DNA of 64,000 nucleotides, from NCBI RefSeq assembly GCF_015711605.1, contig NZ_JABTEZ010000001.1, forward strand, positions 462,001 to 526,000. Direction: 5' to 3'. The notes beneath the pieces were generated by a model that was not told the DNA's origin, made no database searches, and saw only the letters and a list, made by a program, of their open reading frames with translations. This document shows positions 46,298 to 54,696 of this stretch, one piece after another. Position numbers and translations under genes: made by a program. The DNA comes from Planomonospora sp. ID67723. Its GTDB lineage: Bacteria > Actinomycetota > Actinomycetes > Streptosporangiales > Streptosporangiaceae. The stretch's first letter is position 1; each line of letters begins with the position of its first letter.

Positions 46298-47749
46298 TCA
46301 GCGCTGCAGTGTCAGCAGACCCGGCCGGTAGGGCAGGAGGCCGTAGTCGCCGCCGGAGTTGGGGCTGCGTCCCTGGTAGAGCAACTGCAGATTGCAGGGA
46401 TCGACGGTCATGGTCTGATCGGGGCTGGTGCGGATCAGTTCGCCGTGGCTGATGTCGTTGGTCCAGGTGGCGCCGCTGTTGGCCTTGCCGGCGAAGGGAT
46501 TGCCCTCGGTCGCGGCCTGCGGTGTCCACGAACCGTTCAGGCTGGTGGCCGTGAACGAGCGGAAGTAGCGGCCCTGCGAGCCGATCGCCTCGACGATCAT
46601 GAGATAGCGGTTCTGGCCCTGGAGCTTGTAGACCTGGACGGCTTCGAACAGGTTGTTCGTCGTGTCGCTCATGACCACCGTCGACGCCGTACCGAAACTG
46701 CCCGGGAAGTTCCCGATCGGCATGCTCGCCCGGTAGATCTTGCCGTTGTCCCCGGCGAAGAACAGGTACATGTTCGTGCCGTCACCGATGAGAGCCTGGT
46801 CGATGGGGCCTGTTCCGGAGCCGGTGATGCTTCCGGAGAAGAGCACCTGCTCCGATGACCAGCCGTTCGGGTTGGCGGGGTCGCTCGACGTCCGGTAGGA
46901 GAAGGCGGTCCTCCCCCACTGGTAGGCGAGCACCCAGACGTTCTTCGGGGCGAAGTAGAAGAGCGTGGGCGCGACGGCGGAGAAAGGCATCGTGTTCTGG
47001 CTGGCCGAGGCCATCTCCGACCAGTTGGTGAACAGGCCGAAGTTCATCGAACCCCACCTCGTCCCCGTGTCGTGCGTCGTCGCGTAGACGAGCTGCCTGC
47101 CGTTGTAGGGGGCGACGGTGAAGTCCTTGAGCGAGACCCATCCCGACCTCGGCTGCGCCAGCGGGCCCGTCGACGTCCAGCGGTACGTCGACGGGAGAGC
47201 GCACGTGCCGCCCGGATCGGGGTCGCCGCCGACCTTCACGAGTTGCCACTGCTGGTTGGCGCCGCCCCAGTCGTCGTACTGGACGATGTTGGCGCCGTCG
47301 GCGGTGGAGCCTCCCTGCACCTCCAGGGCCTTGCCGCTGTTGCGGTTGATCAGCCGTACGTGGCCGTCGGCGGAGTCGGCCAGGCGCCACTGCTGGTTGG
47401 CGCCGTTCAGGTCGGCCCACTGGACGATCGAGCCGCCGTTGGCGGTCGAGAAGTTGTAGACGTCCAGCACCTTGCCCGAATGGCGGGACTTGAGCCGGTA
47501 GTGGCCGCCGCCGGAGTCGACGAACTGCCACTGCTGCTGGTTGCCGTTGTTACGGCTCCACTGGGTGATGCGGGCTCCGTCGTTGGTCGCCAGGTTGTAG
47601 ACGTCCAGGGCCTTGCCGCTGTTGCGGTTGACCAGGACGTACCAGGCGCTGGTGTCGACGGTGGCCGCGTTCGCCGGCTGGGCGGCCACGAGCAGGCTCA
47701 CGAGCAGCGTGGCCGCGGTCGTGAGGATGGCCAGGGGTCTGATTCTCAC
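46298..47749 (-). CDS. secreted GH62 alpha-L-arabinofuranosidase with N-terminal CBM13
   Basis: 483 residues; GTG at 47749 chosen for its GGAG 7 bp upstream (ATG at 47765-47767 is also in frame). Signal peptide to about 30, CBM13 beta-trefoil about 31-165 with three QQW repeats, a short GGDPDPGGT linker, then GH62 from [14 protein letters not shown] (catalytic-base Asp in [14 protein letters not shown]) through [13 protein letters not shown] to [16 protein letters not shown]62 enzymes remove arabinose side chains from arabinoxylan. CBM13 DNA is almost identical to that of the next gene. Confidence 0.93.
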   Translation of the reverse strand: MRIRPLAILTTAATLLVSLLVAAQPANAATVDTSAWYVLVNRNSGKALDVYNLATNDGARITQWSRNNGNQQQWQFVDSGGGHYRLKSRHSGKVLDVYNFSTANGGSIVQWADLNGANQQWRLADSADGHVRLINRNSGKALEVQGGSTADGANIVQYDDWGGANQQWQLVKVGGDPDPGGTCALPSTYRWTSTGPLAQPRSGWVSLKDFTVAPYNGRQLVYATTHDTGTRWGSMNFGLFTNWSEMASASQNTMPFSAVAPTLFYFAPKNVWVLAYQWGRTAFSYRTSSDPANPNGWSSEQVLFSGSITGSGTGPIDQALIGDGTNMYLFFAGDNGKIYRASMPIGNFPGSFGTASTVVMSDTTNNLFEAVQVYKLQGQNRYLMIVEAIGSQGRYFRSFTATSLNGSWTPQAATEGNPFAGKANSGATWTNDISHGELIRTSPDQTMTVDPCNLQLLYQGRSPNSGGDYGLLPYRPGLLTLQR

Positions 47750-47863
47750 TTCGTACTCCGATTCCATCAAGGCTTTGTCGCTGTGCCGCCCGCAGCGGGC
47801 CGGCCGGGATGCCTTTCTGTGTTGAGGGGTGTGTTTCGCGCCCTGACCGGGCGACGGATGCGG

Positions 47864-49885
47864 TCAAGGGGTGGTCAGGTCGAAGCGGCGCACGGTCACC
47901 GAGCCGCCGAGAGCCCGGGTGGCGTAGTTGAAGATTCCGAAGCGGTATCCCATGAAGAACTGCCAGGCGTTGTTCAACGTGAAGGCCGGGCCGAGGCTGA
48001 CGAAGTTCGTCCCGTCGGTGCTGTAGGAGAAGCGGGCCTGCCTGCCCGATCCCGGGCGGATGTCGGCGTTGGCCCTGAGCCAGATCCGGCCTCCGGAGAT
48101 GTTCGCGCCCGCCTGTTCGGTGCCGGTGCCTGTGGTCTGCCACGAGCTGTTCATGGTCAGGCCGCTGGTCATCACGACCCGGTTGACGCCGTTGTCGCGT
48201 CTGACGCCGATCCAGGCCGACTGGTCGCGCAGCATCGCCAGCCCGGCGCGGTCGCCGTCGGCCATCTGGGAGTAGTCGAGCTCGATCGTCGCGGTCGACG
48301 ACGGGCCCTGGATGCGGTGGGTCAGGGTGTTGCGGGCGTTGTAGAGGTCACCGGTGACCGTGGCGGTCTGCAGGCGCAGGCCGTCGCCGGTGGAGAAGCG
48401 GCCGGTGTCGGGGTTGTGGTTCCACTCCCACCGGTGACCGAGGCTGCCCGAGGTGAAGGTGTCCGGACCGGTCATCGAGACCACCGTGCGGTTGGTCCGG
48501 ATGTTCGGCCGCGGGTACTTCACGCCCCAGCCTCCGTTCACGGTCTGGACGGTCGGCCAGTCGTCGGTCCAGGTGATCGGGGCGAGTGCCGGGACCCGGC
48601 CTCCGGGGTAGGCGTCGACGAACGACATGTAGTACCAGTCTCCGGCCTGGGTCTGCACGAGCCCGCCCTGATGGGGGACGCCGCCGCCGGAGATCGGGCC
48701 GGGCATGTCGAGCAGGACCCGGCGCATCTCGTACGGGCCCCACGGGGAGGTGGAGCGGAGCACGTACTGGCCGTTGGCCGGGCGAGTGAGCCAGACGTAG
48801 TAGTAGCCGCCCCGCTTGTAGAAGCGGGCGCCCTCCAACGTGCCGACGCTCGAAGGGGTCTGGAACACCTGCTGGGCGCGCACCTGGCTGAGGCCGTCGG
48901 CCGAGAGCTGCGCCACGCTGATGGTGCCGTTGCCGTAGGCGACGTACATGGTGTCGTCGGTGTCGATCAGCAGGCCGGCGTCGTAGTAGCAGTTGTTGAT
49001 CTGCGAGCGCTTGGTCCACGTGCCGTCGACGGCGGAGGCGGTGTAGACGTACGTCCGGTTGAACTCGACGCAGCCGATCCAGTAGTAGGTGCTGTTGCTG
49101 GGCCGGTGGTTCAGGGCCGAGGCCCAGATGCCCTTCACGTACGCCCGGCCGCCGTTGAGGTCGTAGGCGCCCGAGTCGAAGTCGAGCCTCGGGACCGAAT
49201 GCCCGGCGTACTCCCAGTCGACCAGGTTGTAGGAGCGCAGGATCGGCGCGCCCGGCGAGTAGTGCATCGTCGAGGCCGAGTAGTAGTAGGCGTCCCCGAC
49301 CCGGATGATGTCGCCGTCGGCGAAGTCCTGCCAGACGACCGGGTTGGCGTAGGTGTCACCCGGATCGGGGTCGCCGCCGACCTTCACGAGTTGCCACTGC
49401 TGGTTGGCGCCGCCCCAGTCGTCGTACTGGACGATGTTGGCGCCGTCGGCGGTGGAAGCGTTCTGGACCTCCAGGGCCTTGCCGCTGTTGCGGTTGATCA
49501 GGCGGAGGTAGCCGTCGGCGGAGTCGGCCAGGCGCCACTGCTGGTTGGCGCCGTTGTGGTCGGCCCACTGGACGATGGAGCCGCCGTTGGCGGTCGAGAA
49601 GTTGTAGACGTCCAGGACCTTTCCGGAGTGGCGGGACTTGAGCCGGTAGTGGCCGCCGCCGGAGTCGACGAACTGCCACTGCTGCTGGTTGCCGTTGTTA
49701 CGGCTCCACTGGGTGATGCGGGCTCCGTCGGCGGTGGACAGGTTGTAGACGTCCAGGGCCTTGCCGCTGTTGCGGTTGACCAGCACGTACCAGGCGCTGG
49801 TGTCGACCGTGGCGGCCGACGCCTGGGCCGTGAGGAACACGCCCACGAGAAGCAGAGACGAGAAAACCGCGAGCACGGACCTCAC
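47864..49885 (-). CDS. secreted GH43 beta-xylosidase/arabinofuranosidase with CBM13
   Basis: 673 residues, GTG at 49885 with GGAGG. Signal peptide to about 25; CBM13 26-160; GH43 five-bladed propeller about 180-480 with base Asp region QDFADGDIIRVGD, pKa modulator in YDAGLLIDTDD and acid Glu in VGTLEGARFYKRGG; C-terminal concanavalin-like domain about 490-673 (RWEWNHNPDTGRFS...) as in long GH43 xylosidases. The first motif reads FADGD where many family members have PDP, a small deviation. Preceded by a LacI-type operator at 49992-50007. Confidence 0.92.
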   Translation of the reverse strand: MRSVLAVFSSLLLVGVFLTAQASAATVDTSAWYVLVNRNSGKALDVYNLSTADGARITQWSRNNGNQQQWQFVDSGGGHYRLKSRHSGKVLDVYNFSTANGGSIVQWADHNGANQQWRLADSADGYLRLINRNSGKALEVQNASTADGANIVQYDDWGGANQQWQLVKVGGDPDPGDTYANPVVWQDFADGDIIRVGDAYYYSASTMHYSPGAPILRSYNLVDWEYAGHSVPRLDFDSGAYDLNGGRAYVKGIWASALNHRPSNSTYYWIGCVEFNRTYVYTASAVDGTWTKRSQINNCYYDAGLLIDTDDTMYVAYGNGTISVAQLSADGLSQVRAQQVFQTPSSVGTLEGARFYKRGGYYYVWLTRPANGQYVLRSTSPWGPYEMRRVLLDMPGPISGGGVPHQGGLVQTQAGDWYYMSFVDAYPGGRVPALAPITWTDDWPTVQTVNGGWGVKYPRPNIRTNRTVVSMTGPDTFTSGSLGHRWEWNHNPDTGRFSTGDGLRLQTATVTGDLYNARNTLTHRIQGPSSTATIELDYSQMADGDRAGLAMLRDQSAWIGVRRDNGVNRVVMTSGLTMNSSWQTTGTGTEQAGANISGGRIWLRANADIRPGSGRQARFSYSTDGTNFVSLGPAFTLNNAWQFFMGYRFGIFNYATRALGGSVTVRRFDLTTP

Positions 49886-49991
49886 CGGAACCTCCGGAGG
49901 TTGCCGGTCGCACCGTTGTCGTCGGCGTGCACGACCTGCGCGTTCTGCAACGCATGGCTGCTCGGCGCGGAGAGGCCGCCGCTCAGGAGGA

Positions 49992-50007
49992 ATGTTAGCG
50001 ATAACAT
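49992..50007. promoter_or_regulatory. LacI-type operator 2 of the xylan cluster
   Basis: ATGTTAGCGATAACAT, 107 bp upstream of the GH43 start; identical to the site at 42696. Confidence 0.8.
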
Positions 50008-50119
50008 TCTTCCGCTCATGAAGTCACCCCGGAGATCGTGTTCTGGCGGCGGGCAGCGTTCTCCGTGGACCATCTGCCAGTGACATCGCGTCGCGGTCGG
50101 CCTCGCCCGTGGTGACCCG

Positions 50120-50590
50120 GCCTCTCCTCGGTGAGCGGGCGGCGTTCCGGCAGGAAATGACGGCTCGCCCGCCGGGGAAGGTGGAGACCGACGCCGGGCC
50201 GTCGGTCGCGATCCCCCCGGCGATCCGGTGGACGACCGGTGAGCGGCTTGACGTTGTGGACGGTCGGCGCGCTGAAACCGCCGCATCCGTCGACGTTCTG
50301 GTAAGGCCGCGACTGTTTGGCGGTCGTGCTCGGCGCCGCATGAGCCGGTGGGGCCGCCGTGAAGGACGAGCGCACCGAGGCGGGGGCGGCGGCCGGGCAT
50401 GGGCCGCCGTGCAGGGCTGCTTTCCGCCGTGCCTTCCGCGCGGGGTCACGCGGCCCGACCCGCGCCTTCGCACGAGCGTCCATTGAACCGCGGGCCGGGG
50501 CGGAAGCATTGGCGCCTCGGCTTACCAACCGGCGGGCAAGCGGTCTGTTGTGCGCGGTCGCCGGGGATGAGGGGGGCATCCAGGGCTCCT
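50120..50590 (-). pseudogene. remains of a secreted glycosidase, possibly GH30
   Basis: Reverse frame with AAPPAHAAPSTTAKQSRPYQ then NVDGCGGFSAPTV: a signal-peptide-like end followed by the Y-Q-x-(I/V)-D-G-x-G motif that opens GH30 domains. Downstream the frame breaks repeatedly. A LacI-type operator sits 30-45 bp before its presumed start. Confidence 0.45.
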
Positions 50591-50618
50591 TGACTGGTCG
50601 AAGGTGCGGCCTCGCGAA

Positions 50619-50634
50619 TTGTTAGCGCTAACAT
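50619..50634. promoter_or_regulatory. LacI-type operator 3
   Basis: TTGTTAGCGCTAACAT; perfect inner palindrome TGTTAGCGCTAACA. Right-hand edge of the xylan cluster. Confidence 0.75.
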
Positions 50635-50804
50635 AAGATCGTGCGGAGCCGCATGACCGACTCCGGAATGCGTTGTCGCGGAGTACATCCGATGGCTCGG
50701 CCCGGTGTCAACGAGAGACAATCCCTGCCAACTCGGCGCTACTGTCGGAAAGCGGCCCGACCTGCGATTTCGTCCGAGGCGAGACCGCGCCACACCGTCC
50801 GCGC

Positions 50805-50821
50805 CTGTGAAAGTTTCACAG
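50805..50821. promoter_or_regulatory. perfect palindrome CTGTGAAAGTTTCACAG
   Basis: 17-bp palindrome of the same GAAA/TTTC type as those before the xylanase gene. 50640-51249 otherwise contains only an IS-A scar and no gene I can support. Confidence 0.6.
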
Positions 50822-50876
50822 AGGCCACCAGGCATCAATGACCTGACTTCAGGCGTATCAATGGCCGACGTTACAA

Positions 50877-50932
50877 GTGCCGGACATTCATCCGTCCAGG
50901 TCAAGCCGTATCTCGACACTCCTGGGGACATC
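50877..50932 (-). mobile_element. IS-A left-end scar
   Basis: TGCCGGACATTCATCCGTCC and the following AGGTCAAGC resemble 2423-2455; very similar to the scar at 32553. Confidence 0.5.
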
Positions 50933-51249
50933 CTCGACGCCGATCATGCCGACGATCGATCGCCGATCATCTCTGTGAGCCGTACGAACGGTCTGCGCCA
51001 CCCTGCAACCACCGGGACAAGGGGATGGAAGGCGGCGTGGATCATCGAGCGCGCAGCCGAGAGCGGCGCGAAGTCATGGCTGGCGGGGTGGCGGATCGGC
51101 GACGGGCGGGACGGCGAGGAGGACTTCGAGACCTGCGAGATCACCCGCCGGATTCTGCGGGGGGACGCGATGGATGCGCCCCAGGCCGTCCGCCTGCAAC
51201 GCCCGCCGGCGCCTCCGGCGAAGCCGGAGCGGTTCGTCCTCCCGCCCCG

Positions 51250-51720
51250 TCACCGCAGAACGGTTCGACTCAGCATCACACGGCAGTACCACCAGAACGC
51301 GAGGGACAAGACACCGACGCCGATGTCGAACAGGCTCATCGACGGTCCGAGGATGTCCCACCGGTCCCGGAAGGCGAACGTGAGGATCAGCAGCACCAAC
51401 TGGGCCAGCGCGGTTATCAGAGCCAGCGGCACCGCCCAGCGGGAGCGCAGGATCGAAGCCGTCGCCGAGGCGAGACCTCCGGCCACGTTGAGGGTCCACA
51501 GGACGCCGAGCCCGAACGGATAGTCGGTGAAGTAGCCGATCTGAGGCTCCGCGTAGCCCTGAGCGGCCAGATAGTCCGGGTTCAGCGTGAGCGTGAGCAC
51601 GTAGTCCCGCGCGCCGCCGATGTAGAGCGCGAGCATGAACAGCCCGACGACCCACAGATGCCATGGCGCACGGCCTCGCCGGTGATTCTCCGCTGTGGTC
51701 GGTACGACATCTTCACGCAT
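51250..51720 (-). CDS. four-helix membrane protein coupled to AbrB-type gene
   Basis: 156 residues; start overlaps the end of the upstream AbrB-type gene by 8 bp. Four helices: LWVVGLFMLALYIGGARDYV, GLGVLWTLNVAGGLASA, PLALITALAQLVLLILTFAF, MSLFDIGVGVLSLAFWWYC. A polar loop (NPDYLAAQGYAEPQIGYFTDYP) lies between helices 1 and 2. No family recognised. Coupled expression suggests its amount is set by the DNA-binding partner. Confidence 0.75.
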   Translation of the reverse strand: MREDVVPTTAENHRRGRAPWHLWVVGLFMLALYIGGARDYVLTLTLNPDYLAAQGYAEPQIGYFTDYPFGLGVLWTLNVAGGLASATASILRSRWAVPLALITALAQLVLLILTFAFRDRWDILGPSMSLFDIGVGVLSLAFWWYCRVMLSRTVLR

Positions 51721-51940
51721 CGTCGCTCCGGTCCTTCTGCGCGTCGAGCACGGTCTCGGCGAGGTGGACGAAGTCGTCGTTGCGCAGCACCGCGATGCCG
51801 CGTGTTACGTCCGCCAGCAGCAGCAGCGTGTCTCCAGGAACGATCCCGAACATGTCCCGCATGTCCTTCGGGATGACGATCTGGCCGCGATCCCCGACTT
51901 TCGCCGTCCCTGCGAGCTTCCCTGGTGGTGGTGGCGCCAA
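51713..51940 (-). CDS. AbrB/MazE-type (SpoVT-AbrB) DNA-binding protein
   Basis: 75 residues, apparently from a TTG at 51940 (GGAG 5 bp upstream; no ATG or GTG in frame nearby). The swapped-hairpin motif TAKVGDRGQIVIPKDMRDMFGIVPGDTLLLLAD is complete, followed by a short helix. Such proteins are antitoxins or transition-state regulators. The partner is a membrane protein, not a MazF/VapC toxin. An 8-bp inverted repeat in the promoter is a likely autoregulatory site. Confidence 0.8.
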   Translation of the reverse strand: MAPPPPGKLAGTAKVGDRGQIVIPKDMRDMFGIVPGDTLLLLADVTRGIAVLRNDDFVHLAETVLDAQKDRSDDA

Positions 51941-51959
51941 CTCGACTCCATGTGCACTC

Positions 51960-51989
51960 GTTCGTATTTTTCATACTTTTCATACGAAC
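51960..51989. promoter_or_regulatory. AT-rich promoter/operator of the AbrB-type operon
   Basis: GTTCGTAT / ATACGAAC inverted repeat with a central CATAC, in an unusually AT-rich stretch for this genome. Confidence 0.6.
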
Positions 51990-52060
51990 CTACAGTATGA
52001 GCCGAGGGCAGGGTGTCGTCAGGTGGCAGGGCGTGACCGTAGGCGTCATCGATCGAATCG

Positions 52061-52109
52061 ACTTCTCATCCGCAGGTTCCGGGTTCGAGTCCCAGGCGCC
52101 CTCTCACTC
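52061..52109 (+). repeat. diverged tRNA-Lys 3'-half (right-most att scar)
   Basis: ACTTCTCATCCGCAGGTTCC... through CCAGGCGCCCTCTC, about 90 percent like 2317-2365. The 50 bp before it match the left flank of the 9369 scar and the 50 bp after it match the DNA after the intact tRNA. Probable outer border of the island. Confidence 0.8.
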
Positions 52110-52114
52110 ACCCC

Positions 52115-52146
52115 CCGTCCGCCCTTCGGTTTCTCGGACCAGACGG
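52115..52146. terminator. decayed copy of the tRNA-Lys terminator
   Basis: CCGTC...GACGG with the inner stem lost by mutation; flanking bases TTTCTCGG and AGACGGGCTC match 2386-2406. Confidence 0.6.
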
Positions 52147-52210
52147 GCTCCGCGCGAGCCGGAGACCGGTGATCGTCCGCCGCCTGCGTCCAGCCGCAGA
52201 CGATGACCGA

Positions 52211-53416
52211 CTACGTCGACAAGCTGACCGGGACCGGGATCGACCGGCCTCCGGTCTCCTGGGGTTCCCGGCCCAGCCGCCTGACCGGCTGGATCAACAG
52301 CAGCGCCGCCACCACGCCGACCGTCACCAGGGCCGACCCCAGCATGAAGGCGCGCGGTTCGACCAGCGCGGTGACCGGACCGGCCAGCGCCTGCCCGGCC
52401 GCCATGCCCGCGACCGACCCGGCCACCTGGTAGGCGTTGACCCGGTTCACCACGTCCGGCGCGACCTGCGTCTGCACGCTGGTCGACCACATCACCGACC
52501 AGAACGCCAACGCGCACCCTCCGAGCAGGTGCCCGGTCATCAGCAGCGGCAGCGGCAGCCCGAGCGCGACCGTCAGCGGCACCGCCACGTACCCGCTCAA
52601 TGCCACCGCCCCGGCCGCCAGGGGCCTGCGCGGCCTGAGCCTGATCGCCACCAGCCCGCCCAGCACAGTGCCGAGGCCGAGCGCCGTCATCACCCAGCCG
52701 TAGTCGGCCCCGATGACCTGCGACGACAGAGGCACGTACGGCCCGACCACCAGAACGCCCCAGAACACCCAGACCAGGATGACCGACCACATCCAGCTCC
52801 TGGCCTTGAACTCCTCCCAGCCCCTGCGCAGGTCGCTCAGCACGTCGGAGGGCTCCGGCCTGGGTACGGCGACCCGGACCAGCAGCAGGCACACTCCGCT
52901 GACCAGGAACGTCGCGGCGTCCACCGTGTAGACGAAGACCGGCCCGGCGACGACGATGAGGACTCCGGCCAGTGCGGGTCCCGCCAGATGGGTGACCGCC
53001 TCGGCGATCTTCAGCGTCGCGTTGGCCCGCTGCGGATCTTCGGCGACCAGGGAGACCATGCCGTTGACGCCCGGTTCGAACATCCCGGCGGCCATGCCCG
53101 ACAAGAACGCCGTCGCCAGCAACAGGGCGTACGGCGGAGCACCGTCCAGGAAGGCGACGGCCACGACCGCCTGGGTGACGACTCTGACCACGTCCGCGCC
53201 GATCATCAGGCGCCGGGCGCCGACCCGGTCGGCGACGACTCCGCCGAACAACATGACCAGCACAGCCGACGCGGTCCAGAGCGCGAGCACGTAGCCGACG
53301 CCCGCGACCCCGTAGACTTTCCCGATCGCCAGCGCCGAGGCGACGGGCATCATCGCGTCACCGAGCAGCGAGATCGTGCGGGCCCCGAAATAGAGGGTGA
53401 AGTTCCTCGTCCACAT
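52211..53416 (-). CDS. MFS transporter (MFS_3/enterobactin-exporter type)
   Basis: 401 residues from the ATG at 53416 (MWTRNFTLYFGARTISLLGD). Twelve helices; motif A-like GGVVADRVGARRLMIGADVVRV after helix 2 and PGVNGMVSLVAEDPQRANA between helices 4 and 5 are typical of the MFS_3 group of drug and siderophore exporters. The frame extends to 53536 but that part overlaps the divergent gene. It shares a 72-bp promoter region with the GlxA-type regulator, its likely controller. Confidence 0.87.
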   Translation of the reverse strand: MWTRNFTLYFGARTISLLGDAMMPVASALAIGKVYGVAGVGYVLALWTASAVLVMLFGGVVADRVGARRLMIGADVVRVVTQAVVAVAFLDGAPPYALLLATAFLSGMAAGMFEPGVNGMVSLVAEDPQRANATLKIAEAVTHLAGPALAGVLIVVAGPVFVYTVDAATFLVSGVCLLLVRVAVPRPEPSDVLSDLRRGWEEFKARSWMWSVILVWVFWGVLVVGPYVPLSSQVIGADYGWVMTALGLGTVLGGLVAIRLRPRRPLAAGAVALSGYVAVPLTVALGLPLPLLMTGHLLGGCALAFWSVMWSTSVQTQVAPDVVNRVNAYQVAGSVAGMAAGQALAGPVTALVEPRAFMLGSALVTVGVVAALLLIQPVRRLGREPQETGGRSIPVPVSLST

Positions 53417-53488
53417 GAGCCCCAATTCTGGATTTTTCCAGATCAGAGCACCGGTGTCCCAAATGACATCATTAGGTACATTTGCGCC

Positions 53489-54460
53489 ATGCCCCTGGAT
53501 TGTCCAGAAACGCCTCCGGCGCCATCCCACCCGCACCGCGTGGTCGCCTTGGTCGCCCCGAACCAGGAGCTCTACCCGGTCACCTCCGCCTCAGCCGTCT
53601 TCGGCTACCACGGCCCCGACATCCCCCAGCACTACAGCTTCAGCCTGTGCGCCGAGCACCCCGGCTCCCTCCCCACCACCCTCGGCGTCCCCATCCAGGC
53701 GGACAGCGGCCTCGAAGCCCTCGACGACGCCGACACCGTGGTCATCGCGGGCTGGACCCTCACCCCCTCGCCCGCCGTACTCCACGCGGTGTCCCAGGCC
53801 CATGCCCGAGGCGCCCGCATCGTCGCCGTCTGCGCCGGAATCTTCATCCCCGCCGCCCTGGGCCTCCTGGACGGCCGCCGCACCTCCGTCCACTGGGAAC
53901 TCTCCGGCGAACTCGCCGCCCGCCACCCCCGCGTCATCCCCGACAACACCGTCATCTACGTCGATCACGGCGACGTCGCCACCGCCGGAGCCTCGGCCGC
54001 CACCCTCGACCTCTGCCTTCACCAGGTCCTCCAGGAGTACGGCGCGGCCCACGCCATGCGCATCGGCCGCCAGCTCGCCGCCGGTCCGCACCGCGAGGGC
54101 TGCCAGCGCCAGTACCCTCCCCTCCCCACCGCCGGCCCCATGCCAGACTCCCTGGCCCCCCTGCTCGAATGGCTCCTCTCGCGCCTGCCCGACCAGACCA
54201 CCGTCGAGGACATGGCCGCCTACGCGGGCGTCTCCCCCCGCACCCTCACCCGCCAGTTCACCGACCAGCTCGGCGTCCCGCCCGCCCGCTGGCTGCTGGA
54301 ACGCCGCCTGGCCGCCAGCCGCGCCCTGCTGGAGGAGACCGATCTGCCCATCGAGACCATCGCCACCCGCGTCGGTCTCTCCTCGGCGGTCAACCTCCGC
54401 CGCCGCTTCCACACCGCCCTGCGCACCACCCCGGCCGCCTACCGCCGCTCCTTCCGCTGA
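53489..54460 (+). CDS. GlxA-family (DJ-1/PfpI + AraC) regulator
   Basis: 323 residues. N-terminal class-I glutamine amidotransferase-like domain (about 15-200) with the nucleophile-elbow Cys retained (VCAGIFIPAALG); C-terminal AraC HTH (about 222-323: TVEDMAAYAGVSPRTLTRQF, then IETIATRVGLSSAVNLRRRF). Proteins of this type sense small molecules through the DJ-1-like domain. Divergent from the MFS exporter, which it probably regulates. Confidence 0.9.
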   Translation: MPLDCPETPPAPSHPHRVVALVAPNQELYPVTSASAVFGYHGPDIPQHYSFSLCAEHPGSLPTTLGVPIQADSGLEALDDADTVVIAGWTLTPSPAVLHAVSQAHARGARIVAVCAGIFIPAALGLLDGRRTSVHWELSGELAARHPRVIPDNTVIYVDHGDVATAGASAATLDLCLHQVLQEYGAAHAMRIGRQLAAGPHREGCQRQYPPLPTAGPMPDSLAPLLEWLLSRLPDQTTVEDMAAYAGVSPRTLTRQFTDQLGVPPARWLLERRLAASRALLEETDLPIETIATRVGLSSAVNLRRRFHTALRTTPAAYRRSFR

Positions 54461-54479
54461 AGGCCCCGGGCGGTTCGGC

Positions 54480-54565
54480 CGGGGGACGGCATCCGGCCCG
54501 ACGAGCAGCCGTAACCGGCGCAGAACCTCACGTGACATCGGCGTCAGGAGCGCGGCGGAGGCGTT
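54480..54565 (-). mobile_element. internal IS-A fragment
   Basis: Reverse frame SREVLRRLRLLVGPDAV matches PREVLRRVRLLVRPDTV of the IS-A transposase at 2447. No ends visible. 54566-54696 holds nothing I can identify. Confidence 0.5.
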
Positions 54566-54696
54566 CGCGGTTGGACGCTCCTTCGCGGGCCCGATGCCGG
54601 GTTCGTCGAACGGTTGCGTCTGCCCGGCCCGGTTCGCGCTCCGCCTGAGGCACGACCGCAAGGGGTCCGTCTTCAAGGCGTACGGGTCCGGGGTGC

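Noticed and set aside
47072-50083. A 1003-codon open frame on the + strand across the GH62 and GH43 genes.
   Set aside because: It is the antisense shadow of two real CBM13 glycosidase genes; high GC in third positions keeps the opposite frame open. It has no ribosome site or recognisable domain.
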